Source of the DNA: Woeseiaceae bacterium
GTDB lineage: Bacteria; Pseudomonadota; Gammaproteobacteria; Steroidobacterales; Woeseiaceae
Direction of reading: 5' to 3'
Assembly: GCA_028227395.1 (NCBI GenBank)
Contig: JAOIZZ010000004.1
Span: 62,001 to 126,000 of the forward strand
Length of the DNA: 64,000 nucleotides
Part shown: positions 28,225 through 36,454 of the stretch, in pieces
How positions within the stretch are numbered: the first letter of the stretch is position 1
Layout of the letters: each line of letters starts with the position of its first letter
Program-made: the position numbers and the translations under genes
The notes under the pieces: generated by a model
What the model saw: only the letters and a program-made list of their open reading frames with translations
Told to the model about the DNA's origin: nothing
Database searches by the model: none

Positions 28225-28974
28225 TTATGTCTTTGATGGATGGATGTATACAGGGCATTTTTTTAGCCATAATCTAAGTGCTTGCCAGTGAATGCCAAAT
28301 ATTATTTTCAGTGTAATTATTGGATAAACCAAAAGGATGCGAGCTAGGGAAGACGAAGAAATACAATTTTTTTTCATACTTAGGCCAACATTAAAAAATT
28401 TGTCTCCCTCTTTACTGTTACCCATACTGACATTTATTTTTTGTTCTGGCTTTGTAAACGTCCACTCATAATCTACCTCCATAGGCATAAAAGGTGAAAC
28501 ATGCATTTTTTTTATAGGGCGATATTTTTTTATCGAGCTCCCGGTATTATTCAGATTATCATTCAATACATAGCAACACCGCTCACCCCAAGGGGTATTG
28601 GTGACTTCAGCAATAATATATTGCAATTCCTCAAATTCATCGAAGCAATAATAAAAACTAACAGGGTTAAAACAATACCCAAAATAACTCAGGTTAGTCA
28701 GCAAGCGAATTGGTCCTGTAATCGTTGTACCAGTTTCTTTTTTAATGAGTTTACGTATAACAAGATCCAATGATGTTTGACTATCCCCATAATGATCCGC
28801 CCTTCTGTAACGAGCCAAGGAAAATCGAGAGACACCCCAAAACATATAATCATTAAATAAAGTTGGTAATTCTGCTAGATCAAGATAGAGCATAAAGACA
28901 CGATACGAGAAAATATGCCGAATTGGGCTGACTCTTGAATGAATTACAGAGCCTTCATAAATAGCACTCTTCAT
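28225..28974 (-). CDS. DUF1365 family protein
   Basis: A 249-residue DUF1365 protein: the N-terminal MKSAIYEGSVIHSRVSPIRHIFSYRVFMLYLDL and central SYFGYCFNPVSFYYCF blocks are diagnostic. No catalytic function is established. Members almost always lie beside an FAD amine-oxidase-like protein and a CFA-type methyltransferase, as here, which implies a shared acyl-chain modification. The start overlaps the stop of the FAD gene by four bases. Confidence 0.92.
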   Translation of the reverse strand: MKSAIYEGSVIHSRVSPIRHIFSYRVFMLYLDLAELPTLFNDYMFWGVSRFSLARYRRADHYGDSQTSLDLVIRKLIKKETGTTITGPIRLLTNLSYFGYCFNPVSFYYCFDEFEELQYIIAEVTNTPWGERCCYVLNDNLNNTGSSIKKYRPIKKMHVSPFMPMEVDYEWTFTKPEQKINVSMGNSKEGDKFFNVGLSMKKNCISSSSLARILLVYPIITLKIIFGIHWQALRLWLKKCPVYIHPSKT

Positions 28975-30233
28975 CGTAATAACTGCTCTTTGAAATGTGT
29001 TAAGGCATTTTTAGCGCTAACAACCCCATCTTCATGAAAACCATTACGCCAATAAGCTCCACAATAAAAAGTTCGAGGACTAAAGTTTATTTCTTTATGC
29101 CTTGCTTGAGCCTTAATGGTCTCATTATTAAATATTGGATGAGAATAGTTAAACTTACTTATAATGCTCCTAGGCTCAATATTTTCGTTATTATTTAATG
29201 TTACAAAATATTGTGTTTTACTATTAAGATTTTGCAATATATTCATACTATAAGTTACATTGACGCGCTTATTATCTGTATCATTAATTCTGTAATTCCA
29301 TGCAGCCCAAGCTCTTTTGTTAGATGGCATCTGAGATACATCAGTATGCAATATTGCTTCGTTATCCTGATATTTTATCGCTGATAATACATCATGCTCA
29401 CAATCTGAGGGTGCGTTAATCATACTCAATGCTTGATCGCTATGAGTAGCGATGAAAACATAATCAAAATCTTCTGATGCTTTATTTTTTTCCTTAACTG
29501 TAACAAAATCTTTATGCCTTGTAACAGAGTCAATTTTTGCATTTAAGATAATTTTATCTTTGTACCCTGAAGATAATTTTTTAATATATTCTCGAGAGCC
29601 ACCAGGAATAACCATCCATTGTGGACGATTTTTTATCTGCAACAAGCCATGGTTATTAAAAAAATTAAGCAAAAAATTGATTGGCATATCTAATATTTCT
29701 TTTTGCTCAGCAGACCAGATAGAAGCTGCCATTGGAAGCAAATAATTTTCTGAAAATTGAACCGAATATACATTCTCTTTTAAGAAATCTCCTACAGACA
29801 ATGTTTGATCTAATTGTGCTTGGTTATGTTTATTTTTATTAAACCTGAGTATATCTTTTATCATCTTGAGAAAAGAAAAAGAAAATATATTAGACCGTTG
29901 TGTAAAAAGACCATTAAGTGATGATCCATTATATTCAATTTTTTTAAGTTTGTTTGTAACACTAAAACTCATCACACTATCCTGATGAGGCTGATCAATG
30001 TCATTCATTAAAGATATAAAATTTGGATAAGTCTTATCATTGAAAACAATAAACCCTGTATCGATCGCCAAGTCACCATCTTCATCTGAGACATCAATGG
30101 TATTTACATGACCACCAATATAATTATTCGCTTCAAATATTTTTATATCATTTTCTTTATTAAGGTAATAAGCAGCTACATTTCCAGCTACACCAGCACC
30201 AATGATTGCAATCTTATGTTTTTTGCCACTCAT
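28971..30233 (-). CDS. FAD-dependent oxidoreductase, amine-oxidase-like (NAD(P)-binding Rossmann), CFA-locus type
   Basis: Flavoprotein with the dinucleotide motif IAIIGAGVAGNVAAYYL at the N-terminus, an FAD ribose-binding Glu in FEANN, and the second FAD motif near the C-terminus. GGHVNTI and DTGFIVFND are typical of the protein that accompanies CFA and DUF1365. In Rhodobacter-type bacteria such a flavoprotein (UfaD) is reported to desaturate methylated acyl chains on the way to furan fatty acids; equivalence here is inference. It overlaps the DUF1365 gene by 4 nt. Confidence 0.88.
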   Translation of the reverse strand: MSGKKHKIAIIGAGVAGNVAAYYLNKENDIKIFEANNYIGGHVNTIDVSDEDGDLAIDTGFIVFNDKTYPNFISLMNDIDQPHQDSVMSFSVTNKLKKIEYNGSSLNGLFTQRSNIFSFSFLKMIKDILRFNKNKHNQAQLDQTLSVGDFLKENVYSVQFSENYLLPMAASIWSAEQKEILDMPINFLLNFFNNHGLLQIKNRPQWMVIPGGSREYIKKLSSGYKDKIILNAKIDSVTRHKDFVTVKEKNKASEDFDYVFIATHSDQALSMINAPSDCEHDVLSAIKYQDNEAILHTDVSQMPSNKRAWAAWNYRINDTDNKRVNVTYSMNILQNLNSKTQYFVTLNNNENIEPRSIISKFNYSHPIFNNETIKAQARHKEINFSPRTFYCGAYWRNGFHEDGVVSAKNALTHFKEQLLR

Positions 30234-30287
30234 TCTGTTAAACCCAAATCAATCAAGATAATCAAATATTTCAGAAGAAAGCTTTAG

Positions 30288-30827
30288 TTATTCAGAAGAC
30301 CAATCCTGAGGAACAGGCACTAGTTTTGTTGAATCATAACCAACACTTTCGATAAAATTAAATGCGAGCCTTAAGCTATCATCACTCATAAATGGTTTGC
30401 GGGCCATAATCCATACGTAATCACGCTTATTTCTGCCAATAATGGTGTATGAGTAATCTGATGCTACATAAATCACCCTATAATCGGCTTTTATGGGCCA
30501 TATAAACTGCATTCCCCAGATTGCATTAGAGCCATCCTCAGTTATGAAGCCCTTGGGTGAAAATTTTTTTCGCTTACCATCAAATCCACCGGCATTATAT
30601 GTGAATGTAGTTTGTATGGTTCCATCTGGGTTAAGCTTATAATTCTCAATCGCGTTGAATATATTTTTCTCTAGTAGAGTTGGAATGCTTTGTATGACAT
30701 ACCAATCTCCCATGAATTTTTCAACATCGATGTATTTGACAGTCTTTAAGTCATTATTCTGCATACTGCATCCTCCTATTAGAATTAACAGGGCTGATAG
30801 GGCTACTCGTCTTATGGACTCATTCAA
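30288..30827 (-). CDS. blc: Bacterial lipocalin (Blc-like) outer-membrane lipoprotein
   Basis: Lipocalin-fold lipoprotein. The signal ends IGGC (Cys20); GDWYVIQSIP is the lipocalin GxW motif, and IIGRNKRDYVWIMARKP is the strand preceding the last helix. Blc-type lipocalins bind lysophospholipid or fatty acid. The start is TTG at 30827, because the lipobox requires the region before any ATG. It lies between DUF2878 and the FAD protein, consistent with lipid handling during membrane modification. Confidence 0.87.
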   Translation of the reverse strand: MNESIRRVALSALLILIGGCSMQNNDLKTVKYIDVEKFMGDWYVIQSIPTLLEKNIFNAIENYKLNPDGTIQTTFTYNAGGFDGKRKKFSPKGFITEDGSNAIWGMQFIWPIKADYRVIYVASDYSYTIIGRNKRDYVWIMARKPFMSDDSLRLAFNFIESVGYDSTKLVPVPQDWSSE

Positions 30828-30845
30828 TGCTTGATACTCTCTATG

Positions 30846-31373
30846 TTAAAGGGTTTTTATAGTTGATGAATTATTAAACTTATCTGCTAAATATAATAAA
30901 GGTGGAATAATAGCACCCCACCCAAAAGCTAAAGCAATCATTGCTGAATTAAAATCGAGAAAATATATGCCGCCGAGATTATAACCGGCATAGTATGTTA
31001 ATGGTCCACCTATAAAGCCAAATAGTATGGATAAAAATTTATATTTCTTAAGCCACGCCATGGAGACATTCAATGTTGTAGCAAAAGACATCCACATTGC
31101 AATAATCCAATAAGCTGTGAGATTTTCATCTATGTGTCCAGATGGGTAAGATATCCATTCAAAAAAAACAAAAAAACTGTCCAGCATTCCACCTAATAAC
31201 CCTACGAAAAAAATTAAAAATAATTCATTTATAGGGTTCAATGATCTAAATAAATGCAAGGCAATAATCAAAGCGATAATTAAAACGCCAGTCCATGGTG
31301 TATTATTTGCAGCGCTTAGCACAGCTGCAAACCAACCTATCTGAAAACAAACAAAGTTTATAATATTATTCAA
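30846..31373 (-). CDS. DUF2878 membrane protein
   Basis: A 175-residue protein with about five transmembrane helices and the DUF2878 N-terminus NFVCFQIGWFAAVLSAA, with FFEWISYPSG and MWMSFATTLNVSMAWL later. Function unknown; strongly associated with lipocalin/CFA loci. The start is TTG at 31373, separated from the upstream methyltransferase stop by one base; no usable ATG exists for the first 60 residues. Confidence 0.85.
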   Translation of the reverse strand: MNNIINFVCFQIGWFAAVLSAANNTPWTGVLIIALIIALHLFRSLNPINELFLIFFVGLLGGMLDSFFVFFEWISYPSGHIDENLTAYWIIAMWMSFATTLNVSMAWLKKYKFLSILFGFIGGPLTYYAGYNLGGIYFLDFNSAMIALAFGWGAIIPPLLYLADKFNNSSTIKTL

Positions 31374-31374
31374 A

Positions 31375-32433
31375 CTATTCTCTTTTCGCTGATTTACTGA
31401 ATAAATAATGGGCTACATACCACTCTTGGCCATTATTAAAAGCAAATAATTCAGCACAAGACATGAAAAAGATTCGCCATCTTTGCCACCATTTTTGTGA
31501 AAAATCATGACCGTAAACATCAGCAATTATTGGCATTAACTCATTTTTCTTTTGATCCATATTTTTCAACCACGCATTACTCGTATTGGCATAATGTGAT
31601 CCATTCCAACGCCACCTTTTCAGGATAGTTAATGAATCTTGAAAAAACAAAGGCAGATCATCGCTTGGCATAATTCCGCCAGTAAAAAAATAACGAGTCA
31701 TCCAATCATTCACGCCTTTGTCCAAGAATTCATATGGAGATGATTTATGACAAAATATGTGCATAAAAAATAACCCATCTTCTACTAGCCACCCGGATAG
31801 CTTTTTATATAATTTTTGATAATTTTTCATGTGCTCAAACATTTCCAAAGACACAATTCGGTCAAATTTATCTTCGATATCAAAATCATTCATATCAGCT
31901 ACAATGACTCTGACATTAGAAAGATTATTTGTAATAGCCTGATTCACAATAAAATCACGCTGAGTTGATGAATTAGAGACAGATGTAACTGAGCAATTAG
32001 GGTAGTTTTCTGCTATCCATAGTGACAATGAGCCCCAACCGCAGCCAAGATCGAGTATTTTCAATCCATCTCTTATTTCAGCACGTTCACATGATTTTTT
32101 AAGTGCCGCTATTTCAGCAGAATCAAGATTGTTAGTATCGTCATCCCAAAGACAGCAGCTGTATTTATATCTTTCACCAAGAATACGACTGTAAAAATTG
32201 ACAGGAACCTCATAATGTTGATCATTCGCAGAATCAGTATTAACAGCAATTGGAGATCCCAGCATCATTGATACCATTGATGACTGAAGCTCATCTGCCT
32301 TTTCACAGTTTGAGCTACTAATTTCTTTTAATCTCTTTTTTAGTAATAGACGAATCCCAGATCTTACTAAAAAATCTGGAATATAGCCTAGTTCTATAAA
32401 CTTAATGAGAATGTTATTTAGTTTTTTATACAT
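31375..32433 (-). CDS. Second CFA-type SAM methyltransferase (coclaurine N-methyltransferase-like branch)
   Basis: SAM methyltransferase of 352 residues. SAM motif ILDLGCGWGSLSLW, followed by YKYSCCLW (the CFA active-site Cys region) and SLEMFEHMKNYQKLY, where plant coclaurine-type and bacterial relatives have Met-Phe-Glu-His rather than EAVGH. It is therefore paralogous to the CFA at the other end of the operon but from a different branch. GGAAG before the ATG supports the start. It heads the operon, which continues through DUF2878, lipocalin, FAD protein, DUF1365 and CFA. Confidence 0.87.
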   Translation of the reverse strand: MYKKLNNILIKFIELGYIPDFLVRSGIRLLLKKRLKEISSSNCEKADELQSSMVSMMLGSPIAVNTDSANDQHYEVPVNFYSRILGERYKYSCCLWDDDTNNLDSAEIAALKKSCERAEIRDGLKILDLGCGWGSLSLWIAENYPNCSVTSVSNSSTQRDFIVNQAITNNLSNVRVIVADMNDFDIEDKFDRIVSLEMFEHMKNYQKLYKKLSGWLVEDGLFFMHIFCHKSSPYEFLDKGVNDWMTRYFFTGGIMPSDDLPLFFQDSLTILKRWRWNGSHYANTSNAWLKNMDQKKNELMPIIADVYGHDFSQKWWQRWRIFFMSCAELFAFNNGQEWYVAHYLFSKSAKRE

Positions 32434-32548
32434 ATTTATCTTCCATAAGAATAACTATAAAGCAGAAACAATTTTAGCAGGAATGGGCGAGTATGTTTGT
32501 TACAACATCATACACTTTCAACACTGTTTTTATTTAATACAAAAATTT

Positions 32549-32574
32549 ATGATAATACTAATTTGAATTATCAT
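32549..32574. repeat. Inverted repeat upstream of the lipid operon (8-bp arms, 10-bp spacer)
   Basis: ATGATAAT and ATTATCAT are perfect reverse complements separated by ten bases, in the 184-nt gap between the TPR gene stop and the start of the methyltransferase-headed operon, about 115 nt upstream of that ATG. It could be an operator of the lipid operon. It is very AT-rich, so chance is possible. Confidence 0.4.
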
Positions 32575-32617
32575 TTAAGTAGTATAAATATTTAATATAT
32601 ATGAATTTTTTTATTTT

Positions 32618-33820
32618 TTATACTCTTTGCATGTGAGCTATTTTATTTGTCTCATCGATGATATACCTTTGTACATTGCTACCGCCATAAATCGCATTAT
32701 AAGGCTCAATTTTTTCTAAATAACGAATTGAATCAGAGTAATTGCCATCAAAAAAAGCCATAAAACCTCGGGTCAACTCTGTAAGTGTTGATCTAGCATT
32801 ATTATTTTCTGTTTCAATCCACTTTAAATAAGCTTCTCTTTCCTCGGATGAGCCTGTTGCTGCCAACATTGAACGATGCAAATCTACAAATTTAAAGCCA
32901 ATATCGGGGAAGTATTTATCGATGTATTTGTGCATTTCGTTATTCCAAGTATGAGGAATAATTATATCCTCAATAATGCAATACCACAGTAATGAAACGT
33001 TATCAGCTAAGTATTCTAGAGGAGCCACACCGTCTTTATTCGAAATTAATTTTTCAAAGATAGGAAATATCTCATCTTTTTTGTTTAACTTCAAAGATAA
33101 CAAGGCATTATGCCATTCGATATGATGCAACATGTTAGAGCTATCCCTGGAAGACAGCCTCCATTCTTTTATAAATTGACGCCCCTCTTTGTATTTTGAT
33201 GACTCATAATGGATATGAGTCAGAGTATGTGCACAATTACCCGTATTTTTTATATCCCAAGCTATTTGGCCATACGTTGAAGCTTTTTTGATTTCACCAT
33301 TTTCGACAAACATAAAAGCTTGTGTTGTTTTGAACCACCAATCATCGCTAAAAAAAGATGACTCTACTCCCTTAAGAATTTTTAAATTTCTCTCACGCCA
33401 ATACAAAGAACCTGAAAATGCCAGCAGCCCAAATGGACCAACTATTAAAGGAAGTATGATAGTGTCATTTGGATAATCCTGAATATGCTCAAGCGCTGCA
33501 TCCAAGCAAGATGTCTTAGCCTCTATGAGCATAGAGATAATATCGATAGCACTTTGCTCTCGCAAAGAGGACTTATGTTTATGATGCAGTGCTAAATCTA
33601 AATACTGCTTAGCTTTAATTGGAGACCCATATATTGCTAATTGTTTAGCTAATAAGGCATAGGCAAGTGCAAAATCGGGTTCAAAACTTAGGCTTTTGAT
33701 AAAACTCTCTATACCTGAACTATCTAGACCTAGAGATTCATCGAGACCAATTATAAAATAACGATACGCATCTGCATTATCTACCGTAATTCCCAGATCA
33801 TAATTATCTTTTTGCAACAT
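32618..33820 (-). CDS. TTC38-like tetratricopeptide-repeat protein
   Basis: A 400-residue helical repeat protein. Pattern resembling the TTC38 family: FIKSLSFEPDFALAYALLAKQLAIYGS in the N-terminal TPRs, AHTLTHIHYESSKYKEGRQFIKEW and HHIEWHNALLSLKLNKKDEIF in the middle, with His-rich positions typical of that family. No signal or membrane segment. The ATG at 33820 follows GGGAA; a TTG at 33829 is possible. It ends the run of six minus-strand genes; its biochemical role is unknown. Confidence 0.75.
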   Translation of the reverse strand: MLQKDNYDLGITVDNADAYRYFIIGLDESLGLDSSGIESFIKSLSFEPDFALAYALLAKQLAIYGSPIKAKQYLDLALHHKHKSSLREQSAIDIISMLIEAKTSCLDAALEHIQDYPNDTIILPLIVGPFGLLAFSGSLYWRERNLKILKGVESSFFSDDWWFKTTQAFMFVENGEIKKASTYGQIAWDIKNTGNCAHTLTHIHYESSKYKEGRQFIKEWRLSSRDSSNMLHHIEWHNALLSLKLNKKDEIFPIFEKLISNKDGVAPLEYLADNVSLLWYCIIEDIIIPHTWNNEMHKYIDKYFPDIGFKFVDLHRSMLAATGSSEEREAYLKWIETENNNARSTLTELTRGFMAFFDGNYSDSIRYLEKIEPYNAIYGGSNVQRYIIDETNKIAHMQRV

Positions 33821-33865
33821 TTTTCCCAATCGATTTGATAGCTAATCCTAAAATTAATATTATGA

Positions 33866-34519
33866 TTATTTCTTTTTGTTTTGCCTTAAGGTTAGATATT
33901 TTTGTTTTTGCTGGACTACATTCTGTAATTTTCTATTATCAATAAATGTTGGTTGTCCAGATTGCAGTGAAATTAAATATAATGACGCTATCCATTCGAG
34001 TAAAATTGATCTCTGTAATGCTACTTCGAGACTACCCCCAATAGTAACAGCACCATGATTTTGCATTAAAACTGCATTCATGCCTGCTATTTTATCGACT
34101 ACTACAGCTGCTAATTCAGGAGAGCCAAAAGTTTCATAAGGTGCTACTGGTACTGGTCCACCTAAATCAGTTATTTGATAATGAATCGCGGGAAGCTCAT
34201 CAGTTATAGTTGAGACTGCTGTGGCATACAGTGAGTGCGTGTGCACAATTGCTTTGATATCACTTCGATTCTCGTATAGAGAGTAATGAAGGTCTGTTTC
34301 AGATGAGGGCAATAACTCTCCTTCAATAATTTGCTTATTATGATCCATTACTAATATATCAGCTGGCAATAGAGCATTATAACTTGCCCCACTTGGAGTG
34401 ATTAAAAAATGATTATTGATCTTGATACTAACGTTTCCTGAAGTATTGATCACCAAACCTACTTCCACCATTTTTTTCAATACAGTGATGATAAGTTTTC
34501 GTTCAGACCGGTATAGCAT
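33866..34519 (-). CDS. Class II aldolase/adducin-family protein (Ald2/DrdA-like candidate)
   Basis: Zinc aldolase of the fuculose-phosphate type, 217 residues. Catalytic Glu is in LPSSETDLH; zinc ligands are the two His in VHTHSLYA and the His in LMQNHGAVTIG. The fold family covers L-fuculose-1-P aldolase, MtnB dehydratase and the DHAP-shunt aldolase Ald2. Because it lies 14 nt downstream of a nucleoside phosphorylase, itself after an MtnA-type isomerase, the best inference is cleavage of 5-deoxyribulose-1-P (or the methylthio analogue) to DHAP plus an aldehyde. The alternative is an MtnB-like dehydratase. Confidence 0.82.
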   Translation of the reverse strand: MLYRSERKLIITVLKKMVEVGLVINTSGNVSIKINNHFLITPSGASYNALLPADILVMDHNKQIIEGELLPSSETDLHYSLYENRSDIKAIVHTHSLYATAVSTITDELPAIHYQITDLGGPVPVAPYETFGSPELAAVVVDKIAGMNAVLMQNHGAVTIGGSLEVALQRSILLEWIASLYLISLQSGQPTFIDNRKLQNVVQQKQKYLTLRQNKKK

Positions 34520-34533
34520 AATAAATAATCTCT

Positions 34534-35313
34534 TTAGGAAAGCATCAACATGGCTTCTAGCGAGCTTTCTATAGCACTTTCAATTCCTCGATTGCATGCA
34601 CTAGAGTCGGGTTTAACATCACCATCGGAGATATTTTTTACAAAACCATCGATACTAAATATACAGCCCGCTCTAATCTTGTAGAGAGCACCCAACATCA
34701 GAATTGCCGCCGCCTCCATCTCAAAAGCTAATATTCCCGCCGTTTGTGCCAACTGGATATCATTCTCAAGCTTCGGACTGCTGAAAGCATCAGATGTATG
34801 CACCACACCGGTATGCGTTTTAATGTTTTGTTTCTTGGTCGATAGTTTCAGTGCATTGATGACCTTTAGATCTGCAACTGCTGGATAAATTGCTGGTAGA
34901 AACTTCTCCGTAAGACCCTCATCTCTGACTGCGGCGATACCAATAACATTATCTCCTGGTTTAACATCTATATGACAAGAGCCTGCTGTGCCTACCCGAA
35001 TTACATTTCTACATTCATGCTTAGCAAGGTCCTGCATCACCATTGCAGCACTAGGACAACCAATACCGGTAGAAATCACTGAAACTGGAATACCCTTATA
35101 CTCACCTGTGTAAGAGTGGAACTCTCTTTGTACCATCATTAATTTTGCCCCAGTAAGCCACTCGGAAGCGATTTTAGCTGCTCTTCCTGGGTCACCAGGA
35201 ACTAATACGTTAGGTGCTATTTCACCAGGAACACATCGGAGAGCACGATACTGTGAACGCGCCAGATCATTTGCGTCTGGTAAATCTTTAGTTTCTGGCC
35301 ATACTTTTGTCAT
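34534..35313 (-). CDS. Nucleoside phosphorylase, PNP/UDP (NP-I) family
   Basis: NP-I family phosphorylase of 259 residues, closest in pattern to uridine phosphorylase: VLVPGDPGRAAKIA phosphate-binding start, ISTGIGCPSAAM, VGTAGSC, and FEMEAAAILMLG, which carries the ribose-binding Met-Glu pair. It would phosphorolyse a nucleoside to free base and (deoxy)ribose-1-phosphate. Next to an MtnA-like isomerase and a class II aldolase, 5'-deoxyadenosine or methylthioadenosine is a plausible substrate, but Udp-type specificity is also possible. Confidence 0.88.
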   Translation of the reverse strand: MTKVWPETKDLPDANDLARSQYRALRCVPGEIAPNVLVPGDPGRAAKIASEWLTGAKLMMVQREFHSYTGEYKGIPVSVISTGIGCPSAAMVMQDLAKHECRNVIRVGTAGSCHIDVKPGDNVIGIAAVRDEGLTEKFLPAIYPAVADLKVINALKLSTKKQNIKTHTGVVHTSDAFSSPKLENDIQLAQTAGILAFEMEAAAILMLGALYKIRAGCIFSIDGFVKNISDGDVKPDSSACNRGIESAIESSLEAMLMLS

Positions 35314-35338
35314 AAAATTTTACCCAATTGAGATAACC

Positions 35339-36427
35339 TTATATCTGGCTATCTAAAAATACCTTGCTTGTTTTATATGTGCTAATTTTATCAGGCTCGA
35401 ATATACCTCTGTCTGTAATTATAGCGCTAACCAACTCAGGGGGGGTAATGTCAAAGCACGGATATAAGCCTTGGACACCTTCAGGTGCTATTCTATCACC
35501 TTTCATAAATAGCAAATCATCCCCAGATCGTTCTTCAATAACGACACTATCGCCATTGTTATATTCCATATCCGGGCCAGATTGGCGCAATACATAATAT
35601 GGCACATTATTTGAATTTGCTGCTAATGCATATTGGTATGTCCCTACTTTATTCGCAATAGATCCATCCATACAGACAGTATCTGCAGCCGTAATAAAAG
35701 CATTAATTTTTTTTTGCTTCATTAGTGCACCTCCCATTCCATCCGAAATAACGTAGGTATTGAAACCCAATTCAGAAGCGCACCAAGAAGATAACTTTGT
35801 ACCTTGTAAATAAGGTCTTGTCTCACTACAAATAACATTCAACATAATATTATTGTATTTGGCTTCCATCAGAAGATACACATATGATCGATCAGGAAAG
35901 CAATGAGTTAGCAATGTATCACCACTATTGAGTTTTGTAAGAGCAAATTGGGCAGTCTTTCGTGCCTGCACAGCCAAATTAGATGCCACTGTATCCGTGG
36001 TTTTGATTATCTCATCTACCACAGATAAATTATTTTTAATGGCATTTTCTGCTTTAATAATACATAAATCAAGAATTCTAGATAGGGCCAACCCTGTCGG
36101 CCTTGTTTTTTTTAACCTGAGCGCAGCATTGCAAATTTCATCCATGGATGTGATAGAATTTTGAGCTGATAATGCCAAACCATAACCAGCAGCAATAGAA
36201 ATAGAAAAAGCCCCCTGAATAACCATCTCCTCTATTGCTGATGCTACCTCTTCAGTATTATGACAATCAATGTATTCTTGCGAATGGGGTAATTTCCTTC
36301 GATCAAGTATCTCTACAACACCGTCATTCCATATCGCCATGCCTTTACGTTTGATGAGTAATGGGAGTTCAGATTCCTTATAAAAACCATCTAGCCCAAG
36401 AGACTCATCTTTAGATGTCACAATCAT
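35339..36427 (-). CDS. MtnA/eIF2B-alpha-like sugar-1-phosphate isomerase
   Basis: Isomerase of the methylthioribose-1-phosphate isomerase/eIF2B-like family, converting an aldose-1-phosphate to the ketose-1-phosphate. The family Cys is in LLTHCFPD, the Asp in VISDGMGG, and the signature SETRPYLQGTKL is present. The usual GADRI is AADTV here, and the tail is divergent, so a substrate other than methylthioribose-1-P (for example 5-deoxyribose-1-P, as in DrdI) fits. Intergenic gaps to neighbours are 25 and 27 nt. Confidence 0.82.
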   Translation of the reverse strand: MIVTSKDESLGLDGFYKESELPLLIKRKGMAIWNDGVVEILDRRKLPHSQEYIDCHNTEEVASAIEEMVIQGAFSISIAAGYGLALSAQNSITSMDEICNAALRLKKTRPTGLALSRILDLCIIKAENAIKNNLSVVDEIIKTTDTVASNLAVQARKTAQFALTKLNSGDTLLTHCFPDRSYVYLLMEAKYNNIMLNVICSETRPYLQGTKLSSWCASELGFNTYVISDGMGGALMKQKKINAFITAADTVCMDGSIANKVGTYQYALAANSNNVPYYVLRQSGPDMEYNNGDSVVIEERSGDDLLFMKGDRIAPEGVQGLYPCFDITPPELVSAIITDRGIFEPDKISTYKTSKVFLDSQI

Positions 36428-36454
36428 GCTAGATAGTTTTTATGTAAATTTAAT

